A stretch of DNA of 64,000 nt from Actinoallomurus liliacearum (lineage in GTDB: Bacteria; Actinomycetota; Actinomycetes; Streptosporangiales; Streptosporangiaceae). Location: positions 124,001 through 188,000 of the forward strand of contig NZ_BAABHJ010000012.1 of the NCBI RefSeq assembly GCF_039542035.1, written 5' to 3'. This document shows positions 32,774 to 41,171 of the stretch, one piece after another. A program made the translations under genes and the position numbers. A model generated the notes under the pieces. That model saw only the letters and a list, made by a program, of their open reading frames with translations. It did no database searches and was not told where the DNA came from. The number at the start of each line of letters is the position of its first letter. Positions within the stretch are counted from its first letter, which is position 1.

Positions 32774-34309
32774 TCAGCCCTTGACCGTCAGCAGGGGGCG
32801 GAGCTCGACGACGGGGTCGGCGACGCCCGCCCGGCCCAGACTGGAGACGACCGGGCCGACGTCCTTGTAGACCCAGGGCGCCTCCTGCTTGAGGTCGCGA
32901 CGCCACGCGGCCATCACGTCCGCCCGGCGGGTGACGGACGGGTCGCGGTGGTCGAGCGGCGTCACGACCCGGAACTCGCGCAGGAAGGCGTCCAGGTCGG
33001 CATCGTTCCCGCGCGAGGCGGCGCCGCGCGGAACGCGCCGGCCCGCGCCGTGGCAGGCGCTCGCCAGCGTCCGGGGATTCCCGTGCCCGCGAAGGACGTG
33101 GCTGGCGGCGCCCATCGAGCCGGGCACGATGACGGGTTCTCCCCACAGGGCGTACGGCCCGCCGGCCGCCTCGGCGTATCCGCCGGCCGGCGTGGCGCCC
33201 TTCCGGTGCACGACGTGGCCGTCCTCCTCCGGCCAGAGCAGGTTGTGCGGAGCGTCGTACACCACCTCGCCCGACAGCTCCCCGCACTCCGCGGCCAGCC
33301 CGGCCCGCATCATGAGCGCGAGGAAGAAGCGGTTGCCCACCGCGAAGTTCGCGGCGTTGCCGAACGCGTCGAGGTAGCGCCGCCGGGCCGCCGCCGAGCG
33401 CTCGTCCAGCAGCAGCGGCAGGATCCCGTTGCCGGGCAGCGGCACGCCGTCCGGCCACATCGTCCTCGCCTGCTCCAGGCCCGTTCCGTTCGCCTGGTGC
33501 CCGAGTGACAGCGAGCCGCTGTGCACCATCAGGACCACCTGGCCGACCGTGAAGCCCCAGGCGTACGCGGCCTGCCGGTCGTGCACGGCCGCGACGTACT
33601 GCAGTTCGGCGAAGTGGTTCCCGCCGCCGACACTGCCGATGATGCTGTCGTAGCTGGTGCCGCCGGCGCTCTCGATCCAGTCCCGGAACGCGTCCGCGGT
33701 TGTGGTCGGATACCGGGCCGCGTGGAGCCGCCCGGGATCGGCGTCGCCCGGCCGGAGGGCCGACCACACCCCGTCGGCGGGCGGGCGACCCGCGTCCAGC
33801 AGGCCGGGCAGGCCGTCGCGCAGCAGCGCCTCGCGTTGCGCGCCGGACAGGGCGATCCGCCGCCCGCCCTCGAAGAACAGGTGCCGGAGCCGCTTTTCGA
33901 TCGCGTCCAGGTGCGGGCGCACCCGGTCGACGGTCAGCGAGGTCGTCTCCAGCCGCATGCCGCAGTTGACGTCGTTGCCGACGGCCTGGGGGATCAGCGC
34001 GCCACGGGTCCGCAGCACGGTGCCGATCGGGATGCCCGCGCCCTTGTGCAGGTCGGGGGTGAGCGCCACTCGGTCGATGACCGCGCCGGGATGCCCGGTC
34101 GCGGCCGCGAGCCGCTCGAGCGTGTCGGCGGTCTCCAGCACGGTGAGGACCTCGTCGACCGCGCTGGACTCGATGGGCACGTCGGCTCCGGCGCAGACGT
34201 CGACGGGGATGTCCCACCGGTTCGGCAGGGTGAGCCAGTCCTCGTCGACGCGGACGAGCCGGGGGTCGGTGGAGGGAGCGGCGGAGGTCCGCCGCCTGGA
34301 AGTCGTCAT
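32774..34309 (-). CDS. rtcB: RtcB family RNA ligase
   Basis: A 511-residue RtcB ligase, which joins 2',3'-cyclic phosphate or 3'-phosphate ends to 5'-OH RNA using GTP and Mn2+. Metal and active-site motifs are present: DVNCGMRL (Asp and Cys ligands), GGGNHFAEL, HSGSL, the GSMGAASHV loop, and CHGAGR with the guanylylated His. I start at the ATG at 34309, which GGAAGG precedes at 5 bases. No archease gene is adjacent. A strongly folded leader of about 100 nt lies directly upstream, so expression may be controlled at the RNA level. Confidence 0.88.
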   Translation of the reverse strand: MTTSRRRTSAAPSTDPRLVRVDEDWLTLPNRWDIPVDVCAGADVPIESSAVDEVLTVLETADTLERLAAATGHPGAVIDRVALTPDLHKGAGIPIGTVLRTRGALIPQAVGNDVNCGMRLETTSLTVDRVRPHLDAIEKRLRHLFFEGGRRIALSGAQREALLRDGLPGLLDAGRPPADGVWSALRPGDADPGRLHAARYPTTTADAFRDWIESAGGTSYDSIIGSVGGGNHFAELQYVAAVHDRQAAYAWGFTVGQVVLMVHSGSLSLGHQANGTGLEQARTMWPDGVPLPGNGILPLLLDERSAAARRRYLDAFGNAANFAVGNRFFLALMMRAGLAAECGELSGEVVYDAPHNLLWPEEDGHVVHRKGATPAGGYAEAAGGPYALWGEPVIVPGSMGAASHVLRGHGNPRTLASACHGAGRRVPRGAASRGNDADLDAFLREFRVVTPLDHRDPSVTRRADVMAAWRRDLKQEAPWVYKDVGPVVSSLGRAGVADPVVELRPLLTVKG

Positions 34310-34324
34310 GGGGGCCTTCCTAGG

Positions 34325-34432
34325 GGCTGCTGGTGAGAGGGCATGCGTGGATGGCGCCGCCATCCGTCGGTCGATGGCGCACGGGATGCCGCCGGAGGTG
34401 GCCCGGCGAGGTACTCCCCGGGTTCAGCAGCC
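34325..34432 (-). ncRNA. Structured 5' leader of rtcB
   Basis: The minus-strand transcript upstream of rtcB can close an 8-bp stem (34425-34432 with 34325-34332). Inside are a hairpin of eight pairs with one mismatch (34402-34422, triloop) and two mutually exclusive 7-bp hairpins that share 34359-34364: GCCATCC with GGATGGC (34349-34365), or CGCCATC with GATGGCG (34358-34379). The alternative pairing looks like a switch. RtcB operons elsewhere can carry tRNA-like or Y-RNA-like RNAs. No T-loop GTTCRAN consensus is present, so this is not a tRNA. Confidence 0.5.
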
Positions 34433-34611
34433 GCAGGGAAGGCCCAGCGTAACGACGACGATCACCGCCGTCGACCGGATATTCGTGCCGAGATCACCGA
34501 CGGGAGGCCGAGTGTCGCCTTCATGTGCGTCGCTTGCTGTTCGTCACGGTTGACGGACGGTAAGGCGCGGAGGAGTGGGCACCCCTGAATCCCGGTGCCC
34601 CAACAAACAAA

Positions 34612-35478
34612 ATGAACACAAAGTCATCATTGGGAGTCGACGCGGTCTACGCGATCGGGGCTCTCCTCAACTCGGAGCCGATCAACATCGGCCGGCTCTT
34701 CAATACACGCACCTTCCCCTCCGCGAAGGAAAGCGTCCAGGCGGTTCGTGACTTCCTTCACGACCCGCCGATCAAGTGCGAGAAGACAGGGCTCGACTGG
34801 TTCCTCAGCGAGGAGAAGAGGCAGTTCGACCGGGAACTCTGCAAGGTCCTGGCGCCGCTGTTTCTTCCGGTCCTCAACGCGGCGGCCTCGCTGGCGGCGC
34901 TGGAGGACGGAAAGCCCCCGTTCTTCACGCAGCAACGTGTCGGCAAGGGCGGTGTGCTGTTCGACATGCACAAGGGACGCTCCATGTCCGACACGGACGG
35001 AACCGGTCCCAGCAGCGGTCCTGCCGACCCGCGAAGGACACAGGTCGGCGGGCTGATCGGCCCGCCCATCATCGACGAGGGAGGTCAGTTGTGGGATATC
35101 TGGGAGGGCTGGATGACATTCTGTGCTTCCAGGTCGCTCGTGCCACGCGAGATCTCACGCACGCTCTTCCACATCGAAGAGCCGTGTCGCGAAGGCGAAC
35201 TCGACCTCGTCATGGAAGAGATTCTCGGGCCGCGCCGGTTCCACGACTGGTTCTGGGAGGGCTACGCGCTGATGCGGCCGGGGCTCGTCAGCCCGTTCGG
35301 CAACGTCAGCGTCCACATCAAGAAGGACCGCGCGTACTTCCTGAAGCGGTGTGAACTGGACGTCTGGTACTTCGGCACCGGGTGTCTGAAGTTGGACCTG
35401 ATGCTCCTGGAGGCGAAGCTGAACCACGCTCTCGCCGCTCTCCAGCGCGTCTTCCTCGGTCCCCTGGGCCTCTCGTAG
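34612..35478 (+). CDS. Hypothetical protein, unrecognised
   Basis: A 288-residue soluble protein that I do not recognise. It has AT-richer codons than its neighbours, long aromatic/hydrophobic stretches (LWDIWEGWMTFCAS, RFHDWFWEGYALM) and five cysteines without a clear metal spacing. There is no signal peptide. The central MSDTDGTGPSSGPADPRR segment looks like a flexible linker between two domains. No ribosome binding site is obvious (AAACAAAATG). Its composition and lack of context suggest a recently acquired gene. Confidence 0.55.
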   Translation: MNTKSSLGVDAVYAIGALLNSEPINIGRLFNTRTFPSAKESVQAVRDFLHDPPIKCEKTGLDWFLSEEKRQFDRELCKVLAPLFLPVLNAAASLAALEDGKPPFFTQQRVGKGGVLFDMHKGRSMSDTDGTGPSSGPADPRRTQVGGLIGPPIIDEGGQLWDIWEGWMTFCASRSLVPREISRTLFHIEEPCREGELDLVMEEILGPRRFHDWFWEGYALMRPGLVSPFGNVSVHIKKDRAYFLKRCELDVWYFGTGCLKLDLMLLEAKLNHALAALQRVFLGPLGLS

Positions 35479-35647
35479 GTTTACCAATCGGAGGGCGCGG
35501 CCATCGGCCGTGCCCTCCCTGCGTTCGGTCTGCCTTTCGCTCGGCTTCCGGATGCCCGAAAAACGGTTGCGCGGTCACGGTTCTCTCGGACAGTCCGGAG
35601 GTGGCGATCAAAAGACGCCACACAGAACAACGCAAACGGAGGACAAT

Positions 35648-36901
35648 ATGTCCACAACCAAAACGGGCAATGACCTGCCCGTACCTGAACTGCCGGTGCG
35701 CTGGCTCAGCAGGTCTTCGCTACGGGAGCGGCTCGACGACTTCCTGGCCCTGTCCGAGCCGAGGCTGGTCGCCTTCCGCCACCGCCGGCACCGCCACCCG
35801 GAGCCGTCCGGTGAGGAGTTCCAGACCACGGCGGCCATCGCCGAACGGCTGAGGGACGCCGGGCTCGATCCGAAGATCCTGCCCGGAGGCAACGGGCTGA
35901 TCTGCGACATCGTCGGCTCGGACGACGGTCCCACGATCGCGCTGCGGGCCGACATCGACGCGCTGCGCCTGAAGGACGAGTGCGGGAAGTCGTACGCCTC
36001 GACCGTGCCGGGTGTGGCGCACGCCTGTGGCCACGACGTGCACACCACGGTGGTGCTGGGGACCGGTCTGTTCCTGGCCGAGCCGGCCAGGCTCGGCCTG
36101 CTGCGCGGCCGGGTGCGGCTGATCTTCCAGCCCGCCGAGGAGAACGGCACCGGCGCGTTGAAGGTCATCGCTGCCGGAGGCCTCAAGGGCGTGGACCGCA
36201 TCTTCGCGGTCCACTGCGACCCGAAGATCGAGGTCGGAGAGGTCGGCCTGACCAGTGGTCCGATCACGTCGTCGATGGACAGGATCACCGTACGGCTCAA
36301 GGGGCCGGGCGGGCACTCATCACGGCCGTACAAGACCGTCGACCTGGGCGCCGCTACCTTCGCGGTCGGCCACCTCCTGCCGACGGTACTGCGCAGCAAG
36401 ATCAGCTTCACCGAAGGCTACGGGCTGACCTGGACCATGAACGAGATGGGGACCGCGGCGAACGTGATCCCCGATGAATCCGAGATCACCGGTACCCTCC
36501 GGTGCCTGGGCCATGAGAGCCGGAAGAAGGCGCTGGGGCTGCTGGATCCGCAGCTGCAGTTGATCGCGGCGCTGTACGGCGCCAAGGCGGAACTGGAATG
36601 CGTGGAGGTCGTGCCGTCCACGGTGAACGAACCGGCCAGCGTCGAGATCTTCCGGCGCGGGGTCGTGTCGGCCGGGGCAAGGGACGTCTCCACCGAGCAG
36701 AGTGAGGGCGGGGAGGACTTCTCCCGCTACCTCGCGTGGATCCCGGGTGCCCTCGCCCGGCTGGGCGTGCGTACCCCGGGATCGCGGGTGAACCTCGACC
36801 TGCACCGCGGCGACTTCGACGTCGACGAGCGGTGCATCGGGGTCGGCGTCCGGGTCATGGTGACCACCACGCTGACCGCGCTCGGCGCACTGCGCGACTG
36901 A
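35648..36901 (+). CDS. M20 family amidohydrolase (carboxypeptidase-like)
   Basis: A 417-residue M20D metallopeptidase/amidohydrolase of the hippurate hydrolase/AbgB class. The zinc-site motifs are ALRADIDALRLKDE, HACGHDVHTT (ligand His and Asp), FQPAEENGTGA, and a late H (EGGEDFSRYL region). It probably hydrolyses an N-acyl or N-carbamoyl amino acid. GGAGG lies 7 bases before the ATG at 35648, so I reject the earlier in-frame starts. It stands alone, convergent with the IclR gene, and ends at a strong terminator. Confidence 0.8.
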   Translation: MSTTKTGNDLPVPELPVRWLSRSSLRERLDDFLALSEPRLVAFRHRRHRHPEPSGEEFQTTAAIAERLRDAGLDPKILPGGNGLICDIVGSDDGPTIALRADIDALRLKDECGKSYASTVPGVAHACGHDVHTTVVLGTGLFLAEPARLGLLRGRVRLIFQPAEENGTGALKVIAAGGLKGVDRIFAVHCDPKIEVGEVGLTSGPITSSMDRITVRLKGPGGHSSRPYKTVDLGAATFAVGHLLPTVLRSKISFTEGYGLTWTMNEMGTAANVIPDESEITGTLRCLGHESRKKALGLLDPQLQLIAALYGAKAELECVEVVPSTVNEPASVEIFRRGVVSAGARDVSTEQSEGGEDFSRYLAWIPGALARLGVRTPGSRVNLDLHRGDFDVDERCIGVGVRVMVTTTLTALGALRD

Positions 36902-36953
36902 ACCAGGCCGACAGGCCGCCCAGTGATCGACTGCTCGTCGATCGCATCCAAGC

Positions 36954-36981
36954 GAAGGGCCCGGCGTGAGCCGGGCCCTTC
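36954..36981. terminator. Terminator between M20 and IclR genes
   Basis: The 12-bp arms GAAGGGCCCGGC and GCCGGGCCCTTC form a GTGA tetraloop hairpin followed by CCCTTGT. It lies between convergent genes. Confidence 0.7.
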
Positions 36982-37016
36982 CCTTGTGGCACACGACGCG
37001 AGTGAGGACAGGAGGG

Positions 37017-37784
37017 TCAGCCGGGCGCGTGGCCGCCGAGACGGCGGGTGAGGTCCGCGGCGGCCTCGCGTACGCGGGCGGCGAGGTCCGGCCACTCCGC
37101 CTCGTCGCGGGACTCGCGGCGGAACGTCACGGCCAGCGCGGCGGCGGGGCGGCCGACGTGGTCGAAGCTGCACGCGGCGATGCTGGCGAAGCCCTCGGTC
37201 ACGTGCCCGTCCTCGACCGCCCAGCCGCGCCGCGCGTCCTCGGCGAGCGTCCGCCGCAGCTCGCGCAGCGACCGCGGCCCGGCGCCGGTGCGGTTCACGA
37301 ACTCGCCGGGGAACAGCGCCCGGACCTGCGCGGCCGGCAGGTGCGCCAGCATCGACCGGCCGCTCGCGGTGAGGTGCGCCGGGAGCCGTACGCCCACGTC
37401 GGTGACGAGCGTGGCGTGGTGCCGGGGCTGCTCCTTGAGCAGGTACAGCGTCTCGGCGCCGTGCAGCACGCCGAGCTGGCCGATCTCCCCGAGCCGGTCC
37501 ACGAGGCGTACGAGGAGCGGACGGGCGAGCCGTTCGAGCGGCCCCTGCCGCAGGTACGCCGAGCCGATCTCGAACGCCGTCACGCCCAGGCCCCAGAGCC
37601 GGTCCTCCGGGAGGTAGGTGACGAAACCGTCCTCGGCCATCGCGGTGAGCAGGTGGTACGTGCTGGACCTCGGCAGGGCGAGCTCGCGGGCGATGGCCGA
37701 CGCGGCGAGCGGCCGGGCCGAGGACGCGAGCAGGCGCAGGACGGCCAGCGCGCGGCGCGCCGCGGGCACCTGTCCGGCCGCCAT
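37017..37784 (-). CDS. IclR family regulator of the hut genes
   Basis: A 255-residue IclR regulator. The winged HTH is at residues about 5-65 (ARRALAVLRLLASSARPLAASAIARELALPRSSTYHLLTAMAEDGFV), followed by the effector domain. GGAGG precedes the ATG at 37784. It is divergent from hutH and is therefore the likely controller of the hut genes, responding to urocanate or histidine; that effector is inference from other hut systems. Confidence 0.85.
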   Translation of the reverse strand: MAAGQVPAARRALAVLRLLASSARPLAASAIARELALPRSSTYHLLTAMAEDGFVTYLPEDRLWGLGVTAFEIGSAYLRQGPLERLARPLLVRLVDRLGEIGQLGVLHGAETLYLLKEQPRHHATLVTDVGVRLPAHLTASGRSMLAHLPAAQVRALFPGEFVNRTGAGPRSLRELRRTLAEDARRGWAVEDGHVTEGFASIAACSFDHVGRPAAALAVTFRRESRDEAEWPDLAARVREAAADLTRRLGGHAPG

Positions 37785-37878
37785 CCTCAACCCTCCTTCT
37801 ACGCAGAAGTCTCGCATGTCAGACACCACCGCGGCCCCCCGGTCCCCGGCACACGGGCCGGTCGAGTCCAATGGGGAT

Positions 37879-39432
37879 ATGGAAACGACGACTGGTGCGT
37901 GTGTCGACGTCGGGGTGGGGCCGCTCGCCTTCGACCAGGTCGTGGCCGTCGCCCGCCACGGCGCGCGGGTCGCGCTGACCGACGAGGCGCTCAAGGCGAT
38001 CGCCGCCGCCCGGGCGCACGTCGACGAGCTCGCCGCCCGGCCGACGCCCGCGTACGGCATCTCCACCGGGTTCGGCGCGCTGGCCACCCGGCACATCCAC
38101 GAGGACCTGCGGGCCCGGCTCCAGCTCAACATCGTCCGCTCGCACGCCGCCGGCTCCGGCGCGGAGGTGGAGCGCGAGGTCGTCCGGGCGATGATGCTGC
38201 TGCGGCTGAGCACGCTCGCCACCGGCCGTACCGGCGTGCGGCCCGTCACCGCCGAGACCCTCGCGGCGTTCCTCAACGCCGGGATCACACCCGTCGTCTA
38301 CGAGTACGGCAGCCTCGGCTGCTCCGGTGACCTGGCGCCGCTCTCCCACGTGGCTCTCGCGCTGATCGGCGAGGGCGAGGTCCGCGACGCGGAAGGACGG
38401 CTGCGCCCCGCCGCCGATGCGCTGGCCGAGGCCGGCATCGAGCCGCTGAGCCTTGTCGCCAAGGAGGGCCTCGCCCTGCTCAACGGCACCGACGGCATGC
38501 TCGGCATGCTCGTGCTGGCCATCGAGGACCTCCGCGACGTCCTCAAGGCCGCCGACGTCGCCGCCGCGATGAGCGTCGAGGCGCAGCTCGGCACCGACCG
38601 GGTCTTCGCCGCCGACCTCCAGGAGCTGCGGCCGCACCCCGGCCAGGCCGTCAGCGCCGCCAACCTCCGGGCGCTGCTCGCCGACTCGGCGATCATGGAG
38701 TCGCACCGCGGCCCGGACTGCACGCGCGTGCAGGACGCGTACTCGCTGCGCTGCTCGCCGCAGGTGCACGGCGCCGCCCGCGACACCCTCGAATACGCCG
38801 CCCTCGTCGCCTCGCGCGAACTGGCCTCGGCGATCGACAACCCGGTCGTGCTGCCCGACGGGCGGGTCGAGTCGAACGGCAACTTCCACGGCGCGCCGGT
38901 GGCGTACGTCCTGGACTTCCTCGCCATCCCGGTCGCGGACGTCGCCTCGATCTCCGAACGCCGTACCGACCGGATGCTCGACCCCGCCCGGTCGCACGGG
39001 CTGCCGGCGTTCCTCGCCGACGACCCGGGCGTGGACTCCGGCCACATGATCGCGCAGTACACCCAGGCGGGCATCGTCTCGGAGCTGAAGCGGCTCGCGG
39101 TTCCGGCCAGCGCCGACTCGATCCCCAGCTCCGCCATGCAGGAGGACCACGTCTCGATGGGCTGGAGCGGGGCCCGCAAGCTGCGGCGGGCCGTCGACGG
39201 CCTGACCCGCGTCGTCGCCGTCGAGCTGCTGACCGCCGCCCGAGCGCTGGACCTGCGGGCGCCCCTGCGCCCCGGCCCCGCCACCGGCGCCGTCGTCGCC
39301 GCCCTGCGCACCCGGGTACCCGCCCCCGGCCCCGACCGCTACCTGGCGCCGGAGATCGCCGCCACCGTCGACCTGGTCCGCGACGGCTCCCTCGTCGCCG
39401 CCGCCGAAACCGTCACCGGCCCGCTGGCCTGA
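37879..39432 (+). CDS. hutH: HutH, histidine ammonia-lyase
   Basis: A 517-residue histidine ammonia-lyase that converts histidine to urocanate and ammonia. The MIO site reads GSLGCSGDLAPL, with Cys148-Ser149-Gly150, the variant known from streptomycete HutH. The active-site Tyr of YGISTGFG, the NGTDG loop and the QEDHVSMG segment are intact. I chose the ATG at 37879, which fits family N-termini, although an ATG at 37816 is possible. It is divergent from IclR and followed by hutU after 15 bp. It contrasts with the MIO-less homologue at 20696-22138. Confidence 0.92.
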   Translation: METTTGACVDVGVGPLAFDQVVAVARHGARVALTDEALKAIAAARAHVDELAARPTPAYGISTGFGALATRHIHEDLRARLQLNIVRSHAAGSGAEVEREVVRAMMLLRLSTLATGRTGVRPVTAETLAAFLNAGITPVVYEYGSLGCSGDLAPLSHVALALIGEGEVRDAEGRLRPAADALAEAGIEPLSLVAKEGLALLNGTDGMLGMLVLAIEDLRDVLKAADVAAAMSVEAQLGTDRVFAADLQELRPHPGQAVSAANLRALLADSAIMESHRGPDCTRVQDAYSLRCSPQVHGAARDTLEYAALVASRELASAIDNPVVLPDGRVESNGNFHGAPVAYVLDFLAIPVADVASISERRTDRMLDPARSHGLPAFLADDPGVDSGHMIAQYTQAGIVSELKRLAVPASADSIPSSAMQEDHVSMGWSGARKLRRAVDGLTRVVAVELLTAARALDLRAPLRPGPATGAVVAALRTRVPAPGPDRYLAPEIAATVDLVRDGSLVAAAETVTGPLA

Positions 39433-39447
39433 GTAAGGAGACACACG

Positions 39448-41100
39448 ATGGGTCCTCGTCCGGTCCGCGCGCCGCGCGGCACGACGCTGAGCGCCAAGGG
39501 CTGGCAGCAGGAGGCCGCCCTGCGCATGCTGATGAACAACCTCGACCCGGAGGTCGCCGAGCACCCCGACGAGCTGATCGTCTACGGCGGGTCCGGCCGC
39601 GCGGCGCGCTCGTGGGACGCGTTCGACGCGATGGTGCGCTCGCTGCGCTCCCTGGAGGCGGACGAGACGCTGCTCGTCCAGTCCGGCAAGCCGGTCGGCG
39701 TCATGCGCACCCACGAGTGGGCGCCGCGCGTGCTCATCGCCAACTCCAACCTCGTCCCGCAGTGGGCGACCTGGGAGGAGTTCCGGCGGCTCGAGGCGCT
39801 CGGGCTCACGATGTACGGCCAGATGACCGCCGGGTCGTGGATCTACATCGGCACGCAGGGCATCCTGCAGGGCACGTACGAGACGTTCGCGGCGGTGGCC
39901 GCCAAGCGGTTCGGCGGCTCGCTCGCCGGCACGATCACGCTCACCGCCGGGCTCGGCGGCATGGGCGGCGCGCAGCCGCTCGCCGTGACCATGAACGACG
40001 GCGTCGCGATCTGCGTCGAGTGCGACCCGTCGCGCATCGACCGCCGCGTCGAGCACCGGTATTGCGACGTGCGCGTCGACGACCTGGACGAGGCGCTGCG
40101 GCTGGCCGTGGAGGCCCGCGACGCCCGGCGGCCACTGTCCATCGGCCTGCTCGGCAACGCCGCCGACATCGTGCCGCGGCTGCTGGAGATGGGCGCGCCG
40201 ATCGACATCGTCACGGACCAGACCTCGGCGCACGATCCGCTGTCGTACCTGCCGCGCGGCGTCGCGTTCGAGGACATGGCCGACGAGCGCGCCAAGGACC
40301 CCGAGGGCTTCACCACCCGTGCCCGCGAGTCGATGGCCGCGCACGTCGAGGCGATGGTCGGCTTCCAGGACGCGGGCGCGGAGGTCTTCGACTACGGCAA
40401 CTCGATCCGCGGTGAGGCGGAGCTCGCCGGGTACACCCGCGCGTTCGACTTCCCGGGTTTCGTCCCCGCCTACATCCGGCCGCTGTTCTGCGAGGGCAAG
40501 GGCCCGTTCCGCTGGGCGGCGCTGTCCGGGGACCCGAAGGACATCGCGCGTACGGACCAGGCGATTCTCGACCTGTTCCCGGAGAACGAGCAGCTCGCCC
40601 GCTGGATCCGGATGGCGGGGGAGAGGGTGCACTTCCAGGGCCTGCCCGCGCGGATCTGCTGGCTCGGCTACGGCGAGCGCGACCGGGCCGGCCTGGAGTT
40701 CAACAAGCTCGTCGAGACCGGCGAGATCAGCGCGCCGATCGTCATCGGCCGCGACCACCTCGACTCCGGCAGCGTCGCCTCGCCGTACCGCGAGACCGAG
40801 GGCATGGCCGACGGCTCCGACGCGATCGCCGACTGGCCGCTGCTGAACGCCCTGGTCAACGCCTCCTCCGGCGCCTCCTGGGTGTCGATCCACCACGGCG
40901 GCGGCGTCGGCATCGGCCGGTCCATCCACGCCGGGCAGGTCTCGGTGGCCGACGGCACGCCGCTCGCGGCGCAGAAGCTGGAGCGGGTGCTGACCAACGA
41001 CCCGGGCATGGGCGTCATCCGGCACGTCGACGCCGGCTACGACCGCGCCGCCGACGTCGCGGCCGAGCGCGGCGTCCGCGTCCCGATGAACGAGCAGTAG
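39448..41100 (+). CDS. hutU: HutU, urocanate hydratase
   Basis: A 550-residue urocanase using NAD+ as an electrophilic cofactor to convert urocanate to 4-imidazolone-5-propionate. The signature MTAGSWIYIGTQGILQGTYE is present, as are YGGSGRAARSW near the N-terminus and GGLGGMGGAQP in the NAD site. It lies in the operon after hutH and before the AllC-like gene. Usual length and no damage. Confidence 0.95.
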   Translation: MGPRPVRAPRGTTLSAKGWQQEAALRMLMNNLDPEVAEHPDELIVYGGSGRAARSWDAFDAMVRSLRSLEADETLLVQSGKPVGVMRTHEWAPRVLIANSNLVPQWATWEEFRRLEALGLTMYGQMTAGSWIYIGTQGILQGTYETFAAVAAKRFGGSLAGTITLTAGLGGMGGAQPLAVTMNDGVAICVECDPSRIDRRVEHRYCDVRVDDLDEALRLAVEARDARRPLSIGLLGNAADIVPRLLEMGAPIDIVTDQTSAHDPLSYLPRGVAFEDMADERAKDPEGFTTRARESMAAHVEAMVGFQDAGAEVFDYGNSIRGEAELAGYTRAFDFPGFVPAYIRPLFCEGKGPFRWAALSGDPKDIARTDQAILDLFPENEQLARWIRMAGERVHFQGLPARICWLGYGERDRAGLEFNKLVETGEISAPIVIGRDHLDSGSVASPYRETEGMADGSDAIADWPLLNALVNASSGASWVSIHHGGGVGIGRSIHAGQVSVADGTPLAAQKLERVLTNDPGMGVIRHVDAGYDRAADVAAERGVRVPMNEQ

Positions 41101-41171
41101 GACCGCGGCAGCAATCCCCGCCGCTCCGCCCGCCGCCGCGGGTGGAGCGGCGCCCGGCGTGAGGAGAGGCG

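Noticed and set aside
34381..34440. A possible tRNA or Y-RNA-like gene upstream of rtcB
   Set aside because: There is an 8-bp closing stem, but no GTTCRAN T-loop, no anticodon stem of correct size and no CCA end. It is kept only as a structured leader.
37819..41025. A 1068-codon open frame antisense to hutH and hutU
   Set aside because: Composition is Arg/Val/Gly/Asp noise with no domain, and it lies fully under two well-defined enzymes on the other strand.
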